NCBI GenBank assembly: GCA_902523895.1
Contig: CABZAZ010000001.1
Span: 124,001 to 188,000 of the forward strand
Origin: an uncultured Pelagibacteraceae bacterium
Lineage (GTDB): Bacteria > Pseudomonadota > Alphaproteobacteria > Pelagibacterales > Pelagibacteraceae
Length of the DNA: 64,000 nt
Reading direction: 5' to 3'
Part shown: positions 1 to 8,207 of the stretch, piece after piece
Layout: each line of letters opens with the position of its first letter
Numbering within the stretch: position 1 is the stretch's first letter
Notes under the pieces: model-generated
Told to the model about the DNA's origin: nothing
Databases searched by the model: none
What the model saw: the letters and a program-made list of their open reading frames with translations, nothing else
Translations under genes and position numbers: made by a program

Positions 1-807
1 GTTTCGAAAATATTTGTTCGCTCTGAAACCAATGGAAAATTAATATCTTTAGCAAATCTTGTTAGTTTTAAGGAAGAAGGTGCAGCAAAAGAACTTGCTA
101 GATATAATAGACAACGGGCTGTAACAATTTCTGCAAATATTAGTGAGGGATATACATTAACAGAAGCGATTAAATACTTCGAAAATGTGATGGTTGATTT
201 AGCACCAGAGAACCAAATTACTTGGAAAGGAAAATCAGAGGAAATTAAAGAAACAAGTAATGAATTATTTATAATTTTTGCTTTAGCTTTACTAACTGCT
301 TATTTGGTTATGGCTGCAACATTCAACTCATTTGTTCATCCATTTGTTATAATCTTAACTGTGCCTTTGGCTATTTTTGGAGGATTAGTATTTATTTTAT
401 TTTTAAATAGCTCAGTAAATATTTTTTCTCAAATTGCATTAATTATACTAATAGGTATCTCAACTAAAAATAGTATTTTAATTGTAGATTACGCAAACCA
501 AATTAGATCTAGTGGAAAAACTATTGAATTAGCTGTTAAAGAAGCGTGTGCTGTTCGGTTTAGACCAATTATAATGACATCACTGAGTACGATGATTGCA
601 ATGATGCCTTTAGTGATTGGAAATTTTGGCCCTGGTGCAGGAGAGGGTTCAAGATTAGCAGTTGGTTCTACGATATTAGGGGGAATGATTATTTCAACTT
701 TCTTTACTTTATATGTCACTCCTTCAATGTATCTTGCATTAGCTAAAAATACTAAAAGGATTGATATAGTTGACTTAGAACTAAAAAAAGAATTATCTAA
801 AAAATAA
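1..807 (+). CDS. RND-family efflux transporter, C-terminal part (5' end outside window)
   Basis: The reading frame is open from base 1, so the listed ORF start at 187 is internal; about 268 residues are visible. The sequence resembles the C-terminal part of AcrB/MexB-type (HAE1) inner-membrane proton-driven pumps. A periplasmic docking/porter stretch comes first. It is followed by hydrophobic helices, including the family-typical 'PLAIFGGL', a 'GISTKNSILIVDYAN' segment (AcrB has GLSAKNAIL), and 'RFRPIIMTSL' followed by 'GAGEGSR'. RND pumps work with a membrane-fusion protein and an outer-membrane channel, which probably lie upstream and out of view. The substrate cannot be told. The gene ends inside the convergent lipoprotein gene, overlapping it by 11 bases. 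Family assignment is secure. Confidence 0.93.
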   Translation, partial: VSKIFVRSETNGKLISLANLVSFKEEGAAKELARYNRQRAVTISANISEGYTLTEAIKYFENVMVDLAPENQITWKGKSEEIKETSNELFIIFALALLTAYLVMAATFNSFVHPFVIILTVPLAIFGGLVFILFLNSSVNIFSQIALIILIGISTKNSILIVDYANQIRSSGKTIELAVKEACAVRFRPIIMTSLSTMIAMMPLVIGNFGPGAGEGSRLAVGSTILGGMIISTFFTLYVTPSMYLALAKNTKRIDIVDLELKKELSKK

Positions 808-1396
808 TATATTTTTTTCTATTTAATTTACTTTTACATTTCAATAATTGATTTTTGTATTTATTAGATTGTCTTTCAACTTTTTTAGCTAGTCCAATTA
901 CTTTTTTATTTTTTTTATAATTTTTATAATTTCCCCATCCTTCGTGATATGCAAGATACTGTTTGAAAGCATCTTTCTTTGATATCTTTAAAATGTTTTC
1001 TGATTTATTTGTATACCATCCAATGAAGTCAACACTGTCTTTAAATCTTGCTCTTGTTGCTAATTTATTACCAGTTTCTCTTTTATATTGCTCCCAAGTT
1101 CCTTTGACTGCTTGCGAATAACCAAAAGAACTAGAAGGTCGTTTATAAGGTATCACTTTAAAAATTTTTTGTCTTGCCGGTTTAGCAAGCCAATCAAAAT
1201 CTGACTCCATTTTAATTATTGCTAATTGAATATAAATAGGTGTACCCCACTTTTGCTCAACTTTTTTGGTATGCTTATACCATAAATATCTTTCACTAAA
1301 AATTGAACAACTATTAGAAGTGTTTGAAGGAATTGATGAACAGCTTAATGTAAAAAAATAAATAAAAATTAATAATTTATTTTTAAAATCTACCAT
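797..1396 (-). CDS. Lipoprotein with lytic-transglycosylase (SLT/lysozyme-like) domain
   Basis: A 199-residue protein. The N terminus is a lipoprotein signal (hydrophobic segment ending 'FTLSCSS', Cys at about residue 19), so it is probably anchored in an envelope membrane. The middle resembles the SLT/lysozyme-like fold: 'KMESDFD' holds the probable catalytic glutamate, followed by 'SSFGYSQAVKGTWEQY' and 'YHEGWGNY', which match the G-Y-x-Q and late aromatic motifs of this fold. The C terminus is rich in lysine. It would cleave the glycan strand of peptidoglycan to anhydro-muropeptides; this is inferred from the family. The start codon of this gene overlaps the end of the upstream VanZ-like gene by 14 bases, so the two are likely cotranscribed. 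Confidence 0.75.
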   Translation of the reverse strand: MVDFKNKLLIFIYFFTLSCSSIPSNTSNSCSIFSERYLWYKHTKKVEQKWGTPIYIQLAIIKMESDFDWLAKPARQKIFKVIPYKRPSSSFGYSQAVKGTWEQYKRETGNKLATRARFKDSVDFIGWYTNKSENILKISKKDAFKQYLAYHEGWGNYKNYKKNKKVIGLAKKVERQSNKYKNQLLKCKSKLNRKKYIIF

Positions 1397-1772
1397 ATTT
1401 ATTTATAAAATTATTAAGAAGAATTACAACAATAACACCCAATAAATTTCCAAACAAATCAGACCATTGAAAAGTTCTCTCAGGTATAACTAGGTGAAAA
1501 ATTTCAAGCGTGATAGACAGAAAAATTAAATATAATAGTAATAAGAAATTTTTCTTAGAATTTGCAAAAGTTAAAAAACCAATAATTGAAATTAATACAA
1601 ATACATAAAAATGATTTGATGATATAACAAAATCTGGTGTTATTTGAGGTTGTATACTTTTATTGTCATAAATTATCCAGCCTAATAAACTCCCAGGATA
1701 TAGATATAAAATAATTAAAAGGATATTAATTATATAAAATATTATTTTATATGTAGAAAAAAAATTTGACAT
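1383..1772 (-). CDS. VanZ-like small membrane protein
   Basis: A 129-residue protein with about four hydrophobic helices (roughly residues 8-28, 50-70, 73-92, 105-124). The segment 'EIFHLVIPERTFQWSDLFGNLLG' carries the E-x2-H...P-x-R-x-F-x-W-x-D-x3-N-x2-G pattern typical of VanZ-like proteins. VanZ gives low-level teicoplanin resistance in enterococci, but most family members have no known role. Here it sits head-to-tail with a peptidoglycan-active lipoprotein, so an envelope function is possible but not shown. It is divergent from gpmA, with only 44 bases between the starts. Confidence 0.7.
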   Translation of the reverse strand: MSNFFSTYKIIFYIINILLIILYLYPGSLLGWIIYDNKSIQPQITPDFVISSNHFYVFVLISIIGFLTFANSKKNFLLLLYLIFLSITLEIFHLVIPERTFQWSDLFGNLLGVIVVILLNNFINKYGRF

Positions 1773-1816
1773 TTAGTTAAATGATTTTTTTATAAATAAT
1801 TTTTAGATATAACAAG

Positions 1817-2530
1817 ATGAGTTTTTTGATATTAGTAAGACATGGTCAGAGTATTTGGAATCTTGAAAAAAGATTCACCGGTTGGGTTGATGTTGATCTA
1901 ACAGATCAAGGTAAAATTGAAGCTGAGAGAGCTGGTTTACTTATCAAAAATCAAAATATAAATTTAGATTTTTATTATTCCTCGTTTCAAGTGAGGGCAA
2001 ACCATACTCTTAAAATAATACAAAAAGTATTAAAATCAAAAAAGGATTTTGTAAGAGCATGGCAGCTAAACGAAAGACACTATGGTGAGCTTACGGGTTT
2101 GAATAAAATTGAGACTGCAAAAAAAATTGGTGAAGATAAAGTTTTTGAATTTCGAAGATCTTGGGATATCAAACCTGGAAAACTAAGTAGAGAAAGCTCT
2201 TATCATCCGCTAAATATTGAAACATATGAGAAAATACCCAAAGAGCTCATTCCTGACACAGAATCTTTAAAGGATACATACAATAGAGTTTTGGAATATT
2301 TCAAAAAAGAAATACAGCCTAAACTTATAAATAAAAATATATTAATTACAGCACACGGAAACTCCATAAGAGCTTTATGTAAATATCTGTTCAATTTAAA
2401 TAACAATCAAATTACAAGTTTAGAAATTCCAACAGGAAATCCATTAATAATTAATTTTGGTGAAAATTTTAAAATAAATGAATGTAAATATCTAGATAAA
2501 GAGAGATCTAAGAACCTTTTAGTTTTTTAA
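1817..2530 (+). CDS. gpmA: 2,3-bisphosphoglycerate-dependent phosphoglycerate mutase
   Basis: Interconverts 3- and 2-phosphoglycerate in glycolysis/gluconeogenesis, in the cytoplasm. The 237-residue protein has the phospho-histidine motif 'LVRHGQSIWN' (His at residue 9), 'FTGWVDVDLTDQG', the substrate-loop motif 'NERHYGELTGLNK', and the second catalytic histidine in 'TAHGNSIRAL'. Length and motifs fit the dPGM family rather than broad-specificity phosphatases. It is a single-gene transcription unit, divergent from the VanZ-like gene, and its last 23 bases overlap the convergent nucleotidyltransferase gene. Confidence 0.95.
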   Translation: MSFLILVRHGQSIWNLEKRFTGWVDVDLTDQGKIEAERAGLLIKNQNINLDFYYSSFQVRANHTLKIIQKVLKSKKDFVRAWQLNERHYGELTGLNKIETAKKIGEDKVFEFRRSWDIKPGKLSRESSYHPLNIETYEKIPKELIPDTESLKDTYNRVLEYFKKEIQPKLINKNILITAHGNSIRALCKYLFNLNNNQITSLEIPTGNPLIINFGENFKINECKYLDKERSKNLLVF

Positions 2531-3197
2531 AAATTTCCAAGTTCGTTAAATGGTGAAATTTATTGGTGCTCTCAAATCCATTTAACTCTTGTTTCATTAA
2601 TAATTTATTCCAAATTTTAGCAACTGAGAAGTTTTCTATTTCATATTCATTAAATAAGTTTTTATTCAAAATTTGACAACCAGTATATATAAAGTTTTTT
2701 TCAAAACTTTGTTTAATTATATTATCTTCTAAATCAAAATCGCCCTCTAGGTTATTATCAAAACTTAGTTTTTTATTAACTAACAAAAGAATATTATTTA
2801 ATTTATTTTGAAAATAATATTTTTGCATATCATTAATTTCACTCACATAATTTTCATTCCAAATAGTATCAGGGTTAAAAACAAAAAAATCCTCACAATC
2901 TGAATGGTTGATCAAATTTAAAATTCCTCCACCAGTATCTAAAATTTCTTTTCCGTCCTTTATAATTTTTATTTTTACTGAAAAATTTTTATTTTTTAAA
3001 AAGTCAATAATCTGTTCACTTAAATAAAAAGTATTTAAAAAAATATTTTCAACTTTCAATTTTATTACAGTATTAATACAATCCTCTAAAATTGTTTGAT
3101 TTTTAATTTGAAGTAATGGTTTGGGTTTTTTAAGTGTTAAAGGATTTAGTCTTTTGCCAAATCCGGCGCAGAGAATAAAAGCATTATTAATTTTCAT
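2508..3197 (-). CDS. murU: Sugar-phosphate nucleotidyltransferase, MurU-like
   Basis: A 229-residue nucleotidyltransferase. The N terminus 'ILCAGFGKRLNPLT...KPKPLL' (residues about 8-28) is the NTP-binding signature of the family. The 'FNPDTIW' stretch at about residue 108 supplies the metal-binding aspartate. Next to an AmgK-like kinase, with a 4-base ATGA overlap, the best fit is MurU, N-acetylmuramate-1-phosphate uridylyltransferase. That enzyme makes UDP-MurNAc directly from recycled MurNAc-1-P and bypasses MurA/MurB. The alternative is another sugar-1-phosphate nucleotidyltransferase (mannose or glucose). The family is sure; the substrate is inferred from gene order. Confidence 0.75.
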   Translation of the reverse strand: MKINNAFILCAGFGKRLNPLTLKKPKPLLQIKNQTILEDCINTVIKLKVENIFLNTFYLSEQIIDFLKNKNFSVKIKIIKDGKEILDTGGGILNLINHSDCEDFFVFNPDTIWNENYVSEINDMQKYYFQNKLNNILLLVNKKLSFDNNLEGDFDLEDNIIKQSFEKNFIYTGCQILNKNLFNEYEIENFSVAKIWNKLLMKQELNGFESTNKFHHLTNLEIFKKLKGS

Positions 3198-4132
3198 AAA
3201 TTTTTTTTAAAATTATCATTTAGTAATTTTTTTAAATCTAAGAAAATTTCATTTTCATTGATTCTTAAAGAAATCAATTCCCACGCATAAGGTATTAATT
3301 TTAAATAATCCTTTTTTTTATCTCGGATTGCGAGACGTGTAAATATTCCAATTATTTTCAGGTTTCTCAAAATAGATAAAATTTCAAAATCATTTTTCAT
3401 TTTTTTCTTATCAATTTTTTTTTGAATACTTATGTAAAAATTAAAAATCTTTTTTTTTAGAACTTTTGAGGTTCTTAATCTTACATCATCTACTAAAGAA
3501 GCTAAATCATAAGCTTTATTTCCTATTAAAGCATCTTGACTATCTATTACACCTATTCTTTTATTAACGAGCATTAAATTCGATACATGAAAATCCCTGT
3601 GAACAAATACATTTTTTTTCATCTTAAGACATAAAGATAAAGTTTTAATTATTTTTTTAAACTTTTTATTAAAGTCTTGTCTCTTATTTTTTGATAAATT
3701 TTTTTTCACATACCACTCACAAAATAAATTAGCTTCCTGAATTAATATTTCATTTTTATAATCAGGTATTCGATAATATTTATTTCTAAAATTTCTTATT
3801 TTTTTATCTTTTATTGATTGCATTTGATTAAGTAATTTTATTATATCCTTAAAATATAATAATTTTTTATTTTTACTTTTCTTTAAAATTTGAAAAATTG
3901 TCTTATTTCCAAAATCCTCAACTTCAATATAATTATTCTTATAGTTCTCTTGATATAATTTTGGAGCTAGAATTTTGTTTTTATTTAAAATCTTGCTAAT
4001 TGCATCATAAACAAGAAGATTTTTAAATTTGTCCTGTTTTGCTTGAATTACAATAGAGTTACCATAATTAGATTTCTTTCTAAAAAACTTTCTATGTGAC
4101 GCGTCTCCTTTTAATTTTTTAAGATTTTGCAT
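3194..4132 (-). CDS. amgK: Anomeric sugar kinase, AmgK-like (aminoglycoside phosphotransferase fold)
   Basis: A 312-residue kinase of the APH fold. The catalytic loop 'FVHRDFHVSNLML' (HRD at residues 178-180) and the metal-binding 'IGVIDSQDA' (Asp 197) are both visible, followed by 'YDLASLVDD'. In Pseudomonas and many alphaproteobacteria this family member phosphorylates MurNAc/GlcNAc at C1, feeding MurU, and lies beside tsaE as here. It is very rich in lysine and asparagine, as expected for this base composition. It starts 4 bases after tsaE ends and overlaps the murU start by 4 bases. Function is inferred from family and order. Confidence 0.75.
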   Translation of the reverse strand: MQNLKKLKGDASHRKFFRKKSNYGNSIVIQAKQDKFKNLLVYDAISKILNKNKILAPKLYQENYKNNYIEVEDFGNKTIFQILKKSKNKKLLYFKDIIKLLNQMQSIKDKKIRNFRNKYYRIPDYKNEILIQEANLFCEWYVKKNLSKNKRQDFNKKFKKIIKTLSLCLKMKKNVFVHRDFHVSNLMLVNKRIGVIDSQDALIGNKAYDLASLVDDVRLRTSKVLKKKIFNFYISIQKKIDKKKMKNDFEILSILRNLKIIGIFTRLAIRDKKKDYLKLIPYAWELISLRINENEIFLDLKKLLNDNFKKNL

Positions 4133-4136
4133 TTAT

Positions 4137-4598
4137 CTATAATTGCAAATTTAAACCCTTAATTTTTAATATTCGTTTCTTGTAATCATTTCCATATTCA
4201 AAATTTAATTCTATCAAATTTTTTGGTTTTGGTTTTATTTTATGTGGCCATTCAATTAATGTAATAGCATTAGTAATATCATCAAATAATCCTAGATTGT
4301 GAATTTCGTCTAAACTATTTATTCTAAATAAATCATAATGATTTATTTTGATTTGTTTAATTTGATACTCATTTAATAAATTGAATGTAGGACTTGTTAC
4401 TTCAGTTATTTTTAGTCCATTTTGTTTTTGAAAATTGTTGATTAGATATTTAATAAAAGTAGTTTTTCCGACACCCATCTCACCCACAAAAAAAACTACA
4501 TGTCCTAATTTCAATTTCTTTGAAATCTTCTTAGCTAATTCCTCTGTTTTTTTTTCTGAAGATAAATTGATAGAATCACTTTTAGTAGCGATAGGCAT
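4137..4598 (-). CDS. tsaE: tRNA threonylcarbamoyladenosine biosynthesis ATPase TsaE
   Basis: A 153-residue P-loop ATPase with Walker A 'GEMGVGKTT' (residues 39-47), the family motif '[10 protein letters not shown]', and 'HYDLFRI'. TsaE works with TsaB and TsaD to make the t6A37 modification of ANN-decoding tRNAs. Its start lies inside the end of ahcY (17-base overlap), so the two are translated from one message. The tsaE-amgK-murU order is common in alphaproteobacteria. Confidence 0.93.
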   Translation of the reverse strand: MPIATKSDSINLSSEKKTEELAKKISKKLKLGHVVFFVGEMGVGKTTFIKYLINNFQKQNGLKITEVTSPTFNLLNEYQIKQIKINHYDLFRINSLDEIHNLGLFDDITNAITLIEWPHKIKPKPKNLIELNFEYGNDYKKRILKIKGLNLQL

Positions 4599-5868
4599 TA
4601 GGTTTGAAAGGTCCCTCTACCCCTACACTGATATAATCTGCTTGATCTTTAGAAAGTTTAGTTAATTTAGCACCAACTTTTTTAAGATGAAGTGTAGCTA
4701 CTTTCTCATCTAAATGTTTTGGCAAAACATAAACTTTGTTTTCATAATTTTTATGATTATTCCATAGTTCTATTTGAGCAATAACTTGATTTGTGAAAGA
4801 AGCGCTCATTACAAAACTTGGATGCCCTGTAGCACAACCCAAATTTACTAATCTACCCTCTGCCAATAAAATTATTCTTTTTTTGCTAGGTAGTTCAATT
4901 TCATGTACTTGCGGTTTTACTTCAGTCCATTTGTAATTTTTCAAAGCCTCAACTTGGATTTCATTATCGAAATGTCCGATATTACATAAGATTGCTCTAT
5001 CCTTCATATCTCTCATATGGTCAGCTGTAACAATATCTTTATTACCAGTCGCAGTTACAACTATATCTGCTTTACTAATTGCTTCATCCATTAAAACAAC
5101 TTCGTAACCTTCCATTGCAGCTTGCAGTGCGCATATTGGATCTGCTTCGGTAACCAACACACGAGCCCCACTCTGCCTTAATGATGCAGCACTTCCTTTA
5201 CCAACATCACCAAAGCCTGCAACAATTGCAATTTTTCCCGACATCATTACATCAGTGGCTCTTCTAATTCCATCAACTAAACTTTCTCTACACCCATATA
5301 AGTTATCAAATTTTGATTTAGTAACAGAATCATTCACATTTATTGCTGGAACCAACAAAGACTTTTCTTTTTCCATTTTATTCAAAGCTTTTATCCCTGT
5401 AGTTGTCTCTTCCGAAACTCCTTTCACATCTTTTAATAAATCTTTATATTCATTGTGCATCATTGCTGTTAAATCCCCACCATCATCTAAAAGCATATTA
5501 GGTTTCCAACTTTTCTTACCTTCAATGGTTTGTTTTATGCACCAAACATACTCCTCCTCTGTTTCTCCCTTCCACGCATAAACTGGAATACCAGCTTTTG
5601 CTACTGCTGCTGCTGCATGGTCTTGAGTAGAGAAAATGTTACAAGATGACCATCTTACTTCTGCACCTAAATCTACTAAGGTTTCAATTAATACTGCTGT
5701 TTGTATTGTCATATGCAAACAACCTATAATTTTTGCACCCTTCAAAGGAGATTTTCCAGCGTACTCCTCCCTTAAAGCCATAAGTCCTGGCATTTCACTT
5801 TCAGCAATTGAAATTTCTTTTCGTCCAAATTCTGCTTGTGATAAATCTCTTACTTTATAATCTTCCAT
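4582..5868 (-). CDS. ahcY: Adenosylhomocysteinase (S-adenosylhomocysteine hydrolase)
   Basis: Splits S-adenosylhomocysteine into homocysteine and adenosine, removing the product inhibitor of methyltransferases. The 428-residue protein has the NAD-binding '[10 protein letters not shown]' (218-227), '[14 protein letters not shown]', '[11 protein letters not shown]', and a C terminus 'KPNAYRY' close to the family's usual KPDHYRY. It lies 45 bases after the chvG-like kinase gene. In many alphaproteobacteria ahcY follows chvI-chvG with hprK/PTS genes in between, and those are absent here. The 45-base gap is too small for a SAH riboswitch and shows no such motif. Confidence 0.97.
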   Translation of the reverse strand: MEDYKVRDLSQAEFGRKEISIAESEMPGLMALREEYAGKSPLKGAKIIGCLHMTIQTAVLIETLVDLGAEVRWSSCNIFSTQDHAAAAVAKAGIPVYAWKGETEEEYVWCIKQTIEGKKSWKPNMLLDDGGDLTAMMHNEYKDLLKDVKGVSEETTTGIKALNKMEKEKSLLVPAINVNDSVTKSKFDNLYGCRESLVDGIRRATDVMMSGKIAIVAGFGDVGKGSAASLRQSGARVLVTEADPICALQAAMEGYEVVLMDEAISKADIVVTATGNKDIVTADHMRDMKDRAILCNIGHFDNEIQVEALKNYKWTEVKPQVHEIELPSKKRIILLAEGRLVNLGCATGHPSFVMSASFTNQVIAQIELWNNHKNYENKVYVLPKHLDEKVATLHLKKVGAKLTKLSKDQADYISVGVEGPFKPNAYRY

Positions 5869-5913
5869 CGTGGCTCTTCTAACAATTAAAAATTAATTAA
5901 TCAATAAAACTCT

Positions 5914-7455
5914 TTAAACTTTTGGAAATTCTATTTCCATACTCGCTCCTTTTTTATCTTGTCTATTAGTTGCTTTGATTGTGGCATTATGTAAATCAAC
6001 TAAATTTTTTACTATATTTAACCCTAGACCAGAATGCTGTCCAAATTTATCTGGTCTATTACTGTAGAATCTTTTAAATATTTTATTCGTGTCTTTTTCT
6101 TTAAAACCCTGTCCCTCATCTAATATCTTTATGTATACTTTATTATCCTCTGATTTCGAAACTTGCACAATTACATCTTTATTATCATCACTAAAAGAAA
6201 TCGCATTATCTAAAAGGTTTGCAATAATTTGTTCAATTCTGTTTTCAATTCCATAAATTAAATATTTATTTTTACCATCATTTTTATAATAAATATTAAT
6301 CCCTCTTTTTACTTTATAAATATTATTAAAATCATCTACTACTGACTTAATTATTGGCTCAATATCAATTTTTTTTATTTTTTCTTTACTTAATGCAACT
6401 TCATCTTTTAACATTTGTGAGTAATCAGTAATCAATCTTTCAATTCTTTGTACATCGTGGCTTAAAATATTAATCAATTTAAGTCTCTGTTCAGAGTCTT
6501 GTGCATCATGTAAAATTTCTGATGCGCTTTTTAATGATGCCAATGGATTACGAATTTCGTGTACAAGATCAGTTGAAAAATTTTCTGCATGTGAAATTCT
6601 TTTTTGTAATTCTAAAGTCATATCATCCAAAGAATTAGAAAGTAAACCAAGTTCATCGTTTCTTAATTTTAATGTATCTATATTTGTTTTTTTTGTGTCT
6701 TTATTTTTTATGATTTTGGTATAACTGACTAAATTTTTAATTGGTTTTAAAAAATATCTATTTAAAACAAACGAAAAAATCAATATTACGATTCCAACCG
6801 CAATTGCAGTCCTAATTACAAAAGTTTTTCTTTCATCTATGGCAGCTTTTATATCATTGGCATTTTCTGTTATTGCTAAATATCCTATATTTTCTCCATC
6901 CTTCATCACGTTTTTGATAGTAGTCAATTTAAATTTATTAAATTCTTCCTCGGTAAATGTAAAAGGGATTCCAAAATTTTTAGACGTTGCGTAATTTAAA
7001 AGAACATCATTTAGAGACACATTATTTTCATTTCCAATATCTATATTTTTTTCTTCAGTGATTTTTTTTGTTGTTGTTGAGTCCAACACCTCTAACTCAA
7101 TAGTATCCAACCTTTGTGAGAACGATCTTGGATCTAAGTCTAATGTATCAGTGTCTCCTATTAGATTAAGTTTGTTATCAAAAAATATTACCCTATCCAA
7201 GTTCTGAAAAAGAAATCTTGTTGAAAACAGAAATTTTCTAATATCTTTTTCAACAAATTTTACATTTAATCTTGTGAGATTATCAATTGTATTATTGATA
7301 ACCTCAATATGATTTGAGGATTTTTTTTTAATTAAGTTTGGTTGGACATTTTTCAAATAAACGAATGTGAACACGCCTATTATTGTGAAAAAAATAGAAT
7401 TTATGAATAAAAATTTTTTTAAAATTGATAAGTTCTTAAGAAAATTGCTGAGCAT
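5914..7455 (-). CDS. chvG: Sensor histidine kinase, ChvG-like
   Basis: A 513-residue membrane sensor. Helix 1 is at about 13-34, then a periplasmic sensor of about 175 residues, helix 2 at 212-232, a HAMP-like linker, and the dimerisation/phosphoacceptor box 'LVHEIRNPLASLKS' (His 299). The ATP-binding domain follows, with 'NLLDNAISFSD' (N box), 'DEGQGF' (G1) and 'GLGLNIVKNL' (G2). The N-terminal sensor and the pairing with a ChvI-like regulator fit ChvG/ExoS/BvrS. In rhizobia and Brucella that kinase controls envelope and acid responses; the signal in this organism is unknown. The stop overlaps nothing, and the start overlaps the last base of chvI. Confidence 0.85.
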   Translation of the reverse strand: MLSNFLKNLSILKKFLFINSIFFTIIGVFTFVYLKNVQPNLIKKKSSNHIEVINNTIDNLTRLNVKFVEKDIRKFLFSTRFLFQNLDRVIFFDNKLNLIGDTDTLDLDPRSFSQRLDTIELEVLDSTTTKKITEEKNIDIGNENNVSLNDVLLNYATSKNFGIPFTFTEEEFNKFKLTTIKNVMKDGENIGYLAITENANDIKAAIDERKTFVIRTAIAVGIVILIFSFVLNRYFLKPIKNLVSYTKIIKNKDTKKTNIDTLKLRNDELGLLSNSLDDMTLELQKRISHAENFSTDLVHEIRNPLASLKSASEILHDAQDSEQRLKLINILSHDVQRIERLITDYSQMLKDEVALSKEKIKKIDIEPIIKSVVDDFNNIYKVKRGINIYYKNDGKNKYLIYGIENRIEQIIANLLDNAISFSDDNKDVIVQVSKSEDNKVYIKILDEGQGFKEKDTNKIFKRFYSNRPDKFGQHSGLGLNIVKNLVDLHNATIKATNRQDKKGASMEIEFPKV

Positions 7456-8162
7456 TAACTAACATTCCATCTATATCCGCTTCCATATCTAGTTTCTATA
7501 GCTGAAAATTCAGGATCAACTTTTTTGAATTTTTTTCTGATTCTTTTAACGTGACTATCAATTGTTCTATCCTCAATATCTGTATCTTCTCTATAAGCTA
7601 TGTCCATTAATTGGGCTCTCTCTTTTATAATTCCTGGTCTTTTAGCTAGCTCTTTTACAAGTAAAAATTCTGTGGTAGTCAATTTATCAGGCAATTGTTT
7701 CCCATTCCATTCGCACTCTAATTGGGACGGATCAAGTTTTAATTTTCCATGCGATATAATACTTTTATTTTCCTCAAGAATTTCTTTGGAATCTTTTTTT
7801 CTTAGTTGAACTCTAATTCTTTCAATTAAAACTTTAATTGAAAAACCACCTGATTTTTTTACGAAATCATCAGCACCTAATTTTAGTCCTAGTAATTCGT
7901 CAATTTCATCATCTTTAGAAGTCAAAAAAATAACTGGTAATGAGGTTTTTTTTCTCAATTTCTTGAGCAATTCCTCACCATCCATTTTTGGCATTTTTAT
8001 ATCAACAATAGCTAGATCTGGCGGTGTCCTGGTCAATCCAATTAATGCACTCTCTCCATCAATGTAAGTCTGAACTGTAAAACCTTCTTTTTCAAGAGCA
8101 ATACTTAAGCTGGTTAGAATATTTCTGTCATCATCTACTAAGGCAATTGTTTGTTTTTGCAT
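7455..8162 (-). CDS. chvI: OmpR-family response regulator, ChvI-like
   Basis: A 235-residue regulator with a receiver domain (1-120) and a winged-helix DNA-binding domain (about 140-235). The N terminus 'TIALVDDDRNILTSLSIALE' is highly characteristic of ChvI. The phosphoacceptor is Asp 54 in 'AIVDIKMPKMDG', and the winged helix ends 'ETRYGSGYRW'. An oddity is that the usual K-P-F after 'GADDF' is replaced by 'VKKSGGFS', which looks like a two-residue insertion losing the conserved proline. It overlaps chvG by one base and lies 45 bases downstream of polA. An 'AGG' just before the ATG may be a weak ribosome-binding site. Confidence 0.9.
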   Translation of the reverse strand: MQKQTIALVDDDRNILTSLSIALEKEGFTVQTYIDGESALIGLTRTPPDLAIVDIKMPKMDGEELLKKLRKKTSLPVIFLTSKDDEIDELLGLKLGADDFVKKSGGFSIKVLIERIRVQLRKKDSKEILEENKSIISHGKLKLDPSQLECEWNGKQLPDKLTTTEFLLVKELAKRPGIIKERAQLMDIAYREDTDIEDRTIDSHVKRIRKKFKKVDPEFSAIETRYGSGYRWNVS

Positions 8163-8207
8163 ACCTAATTATAAAAATACTAAATTGTTCTAATTTGGGC
8201 AAATAAA

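Noticed and set aside
5869-5913. SAH riboswitch before ahcY
   Set aside because: Only 45 A+T-rich bases are available and none of the conserved SAH aptamer sequence is visible.
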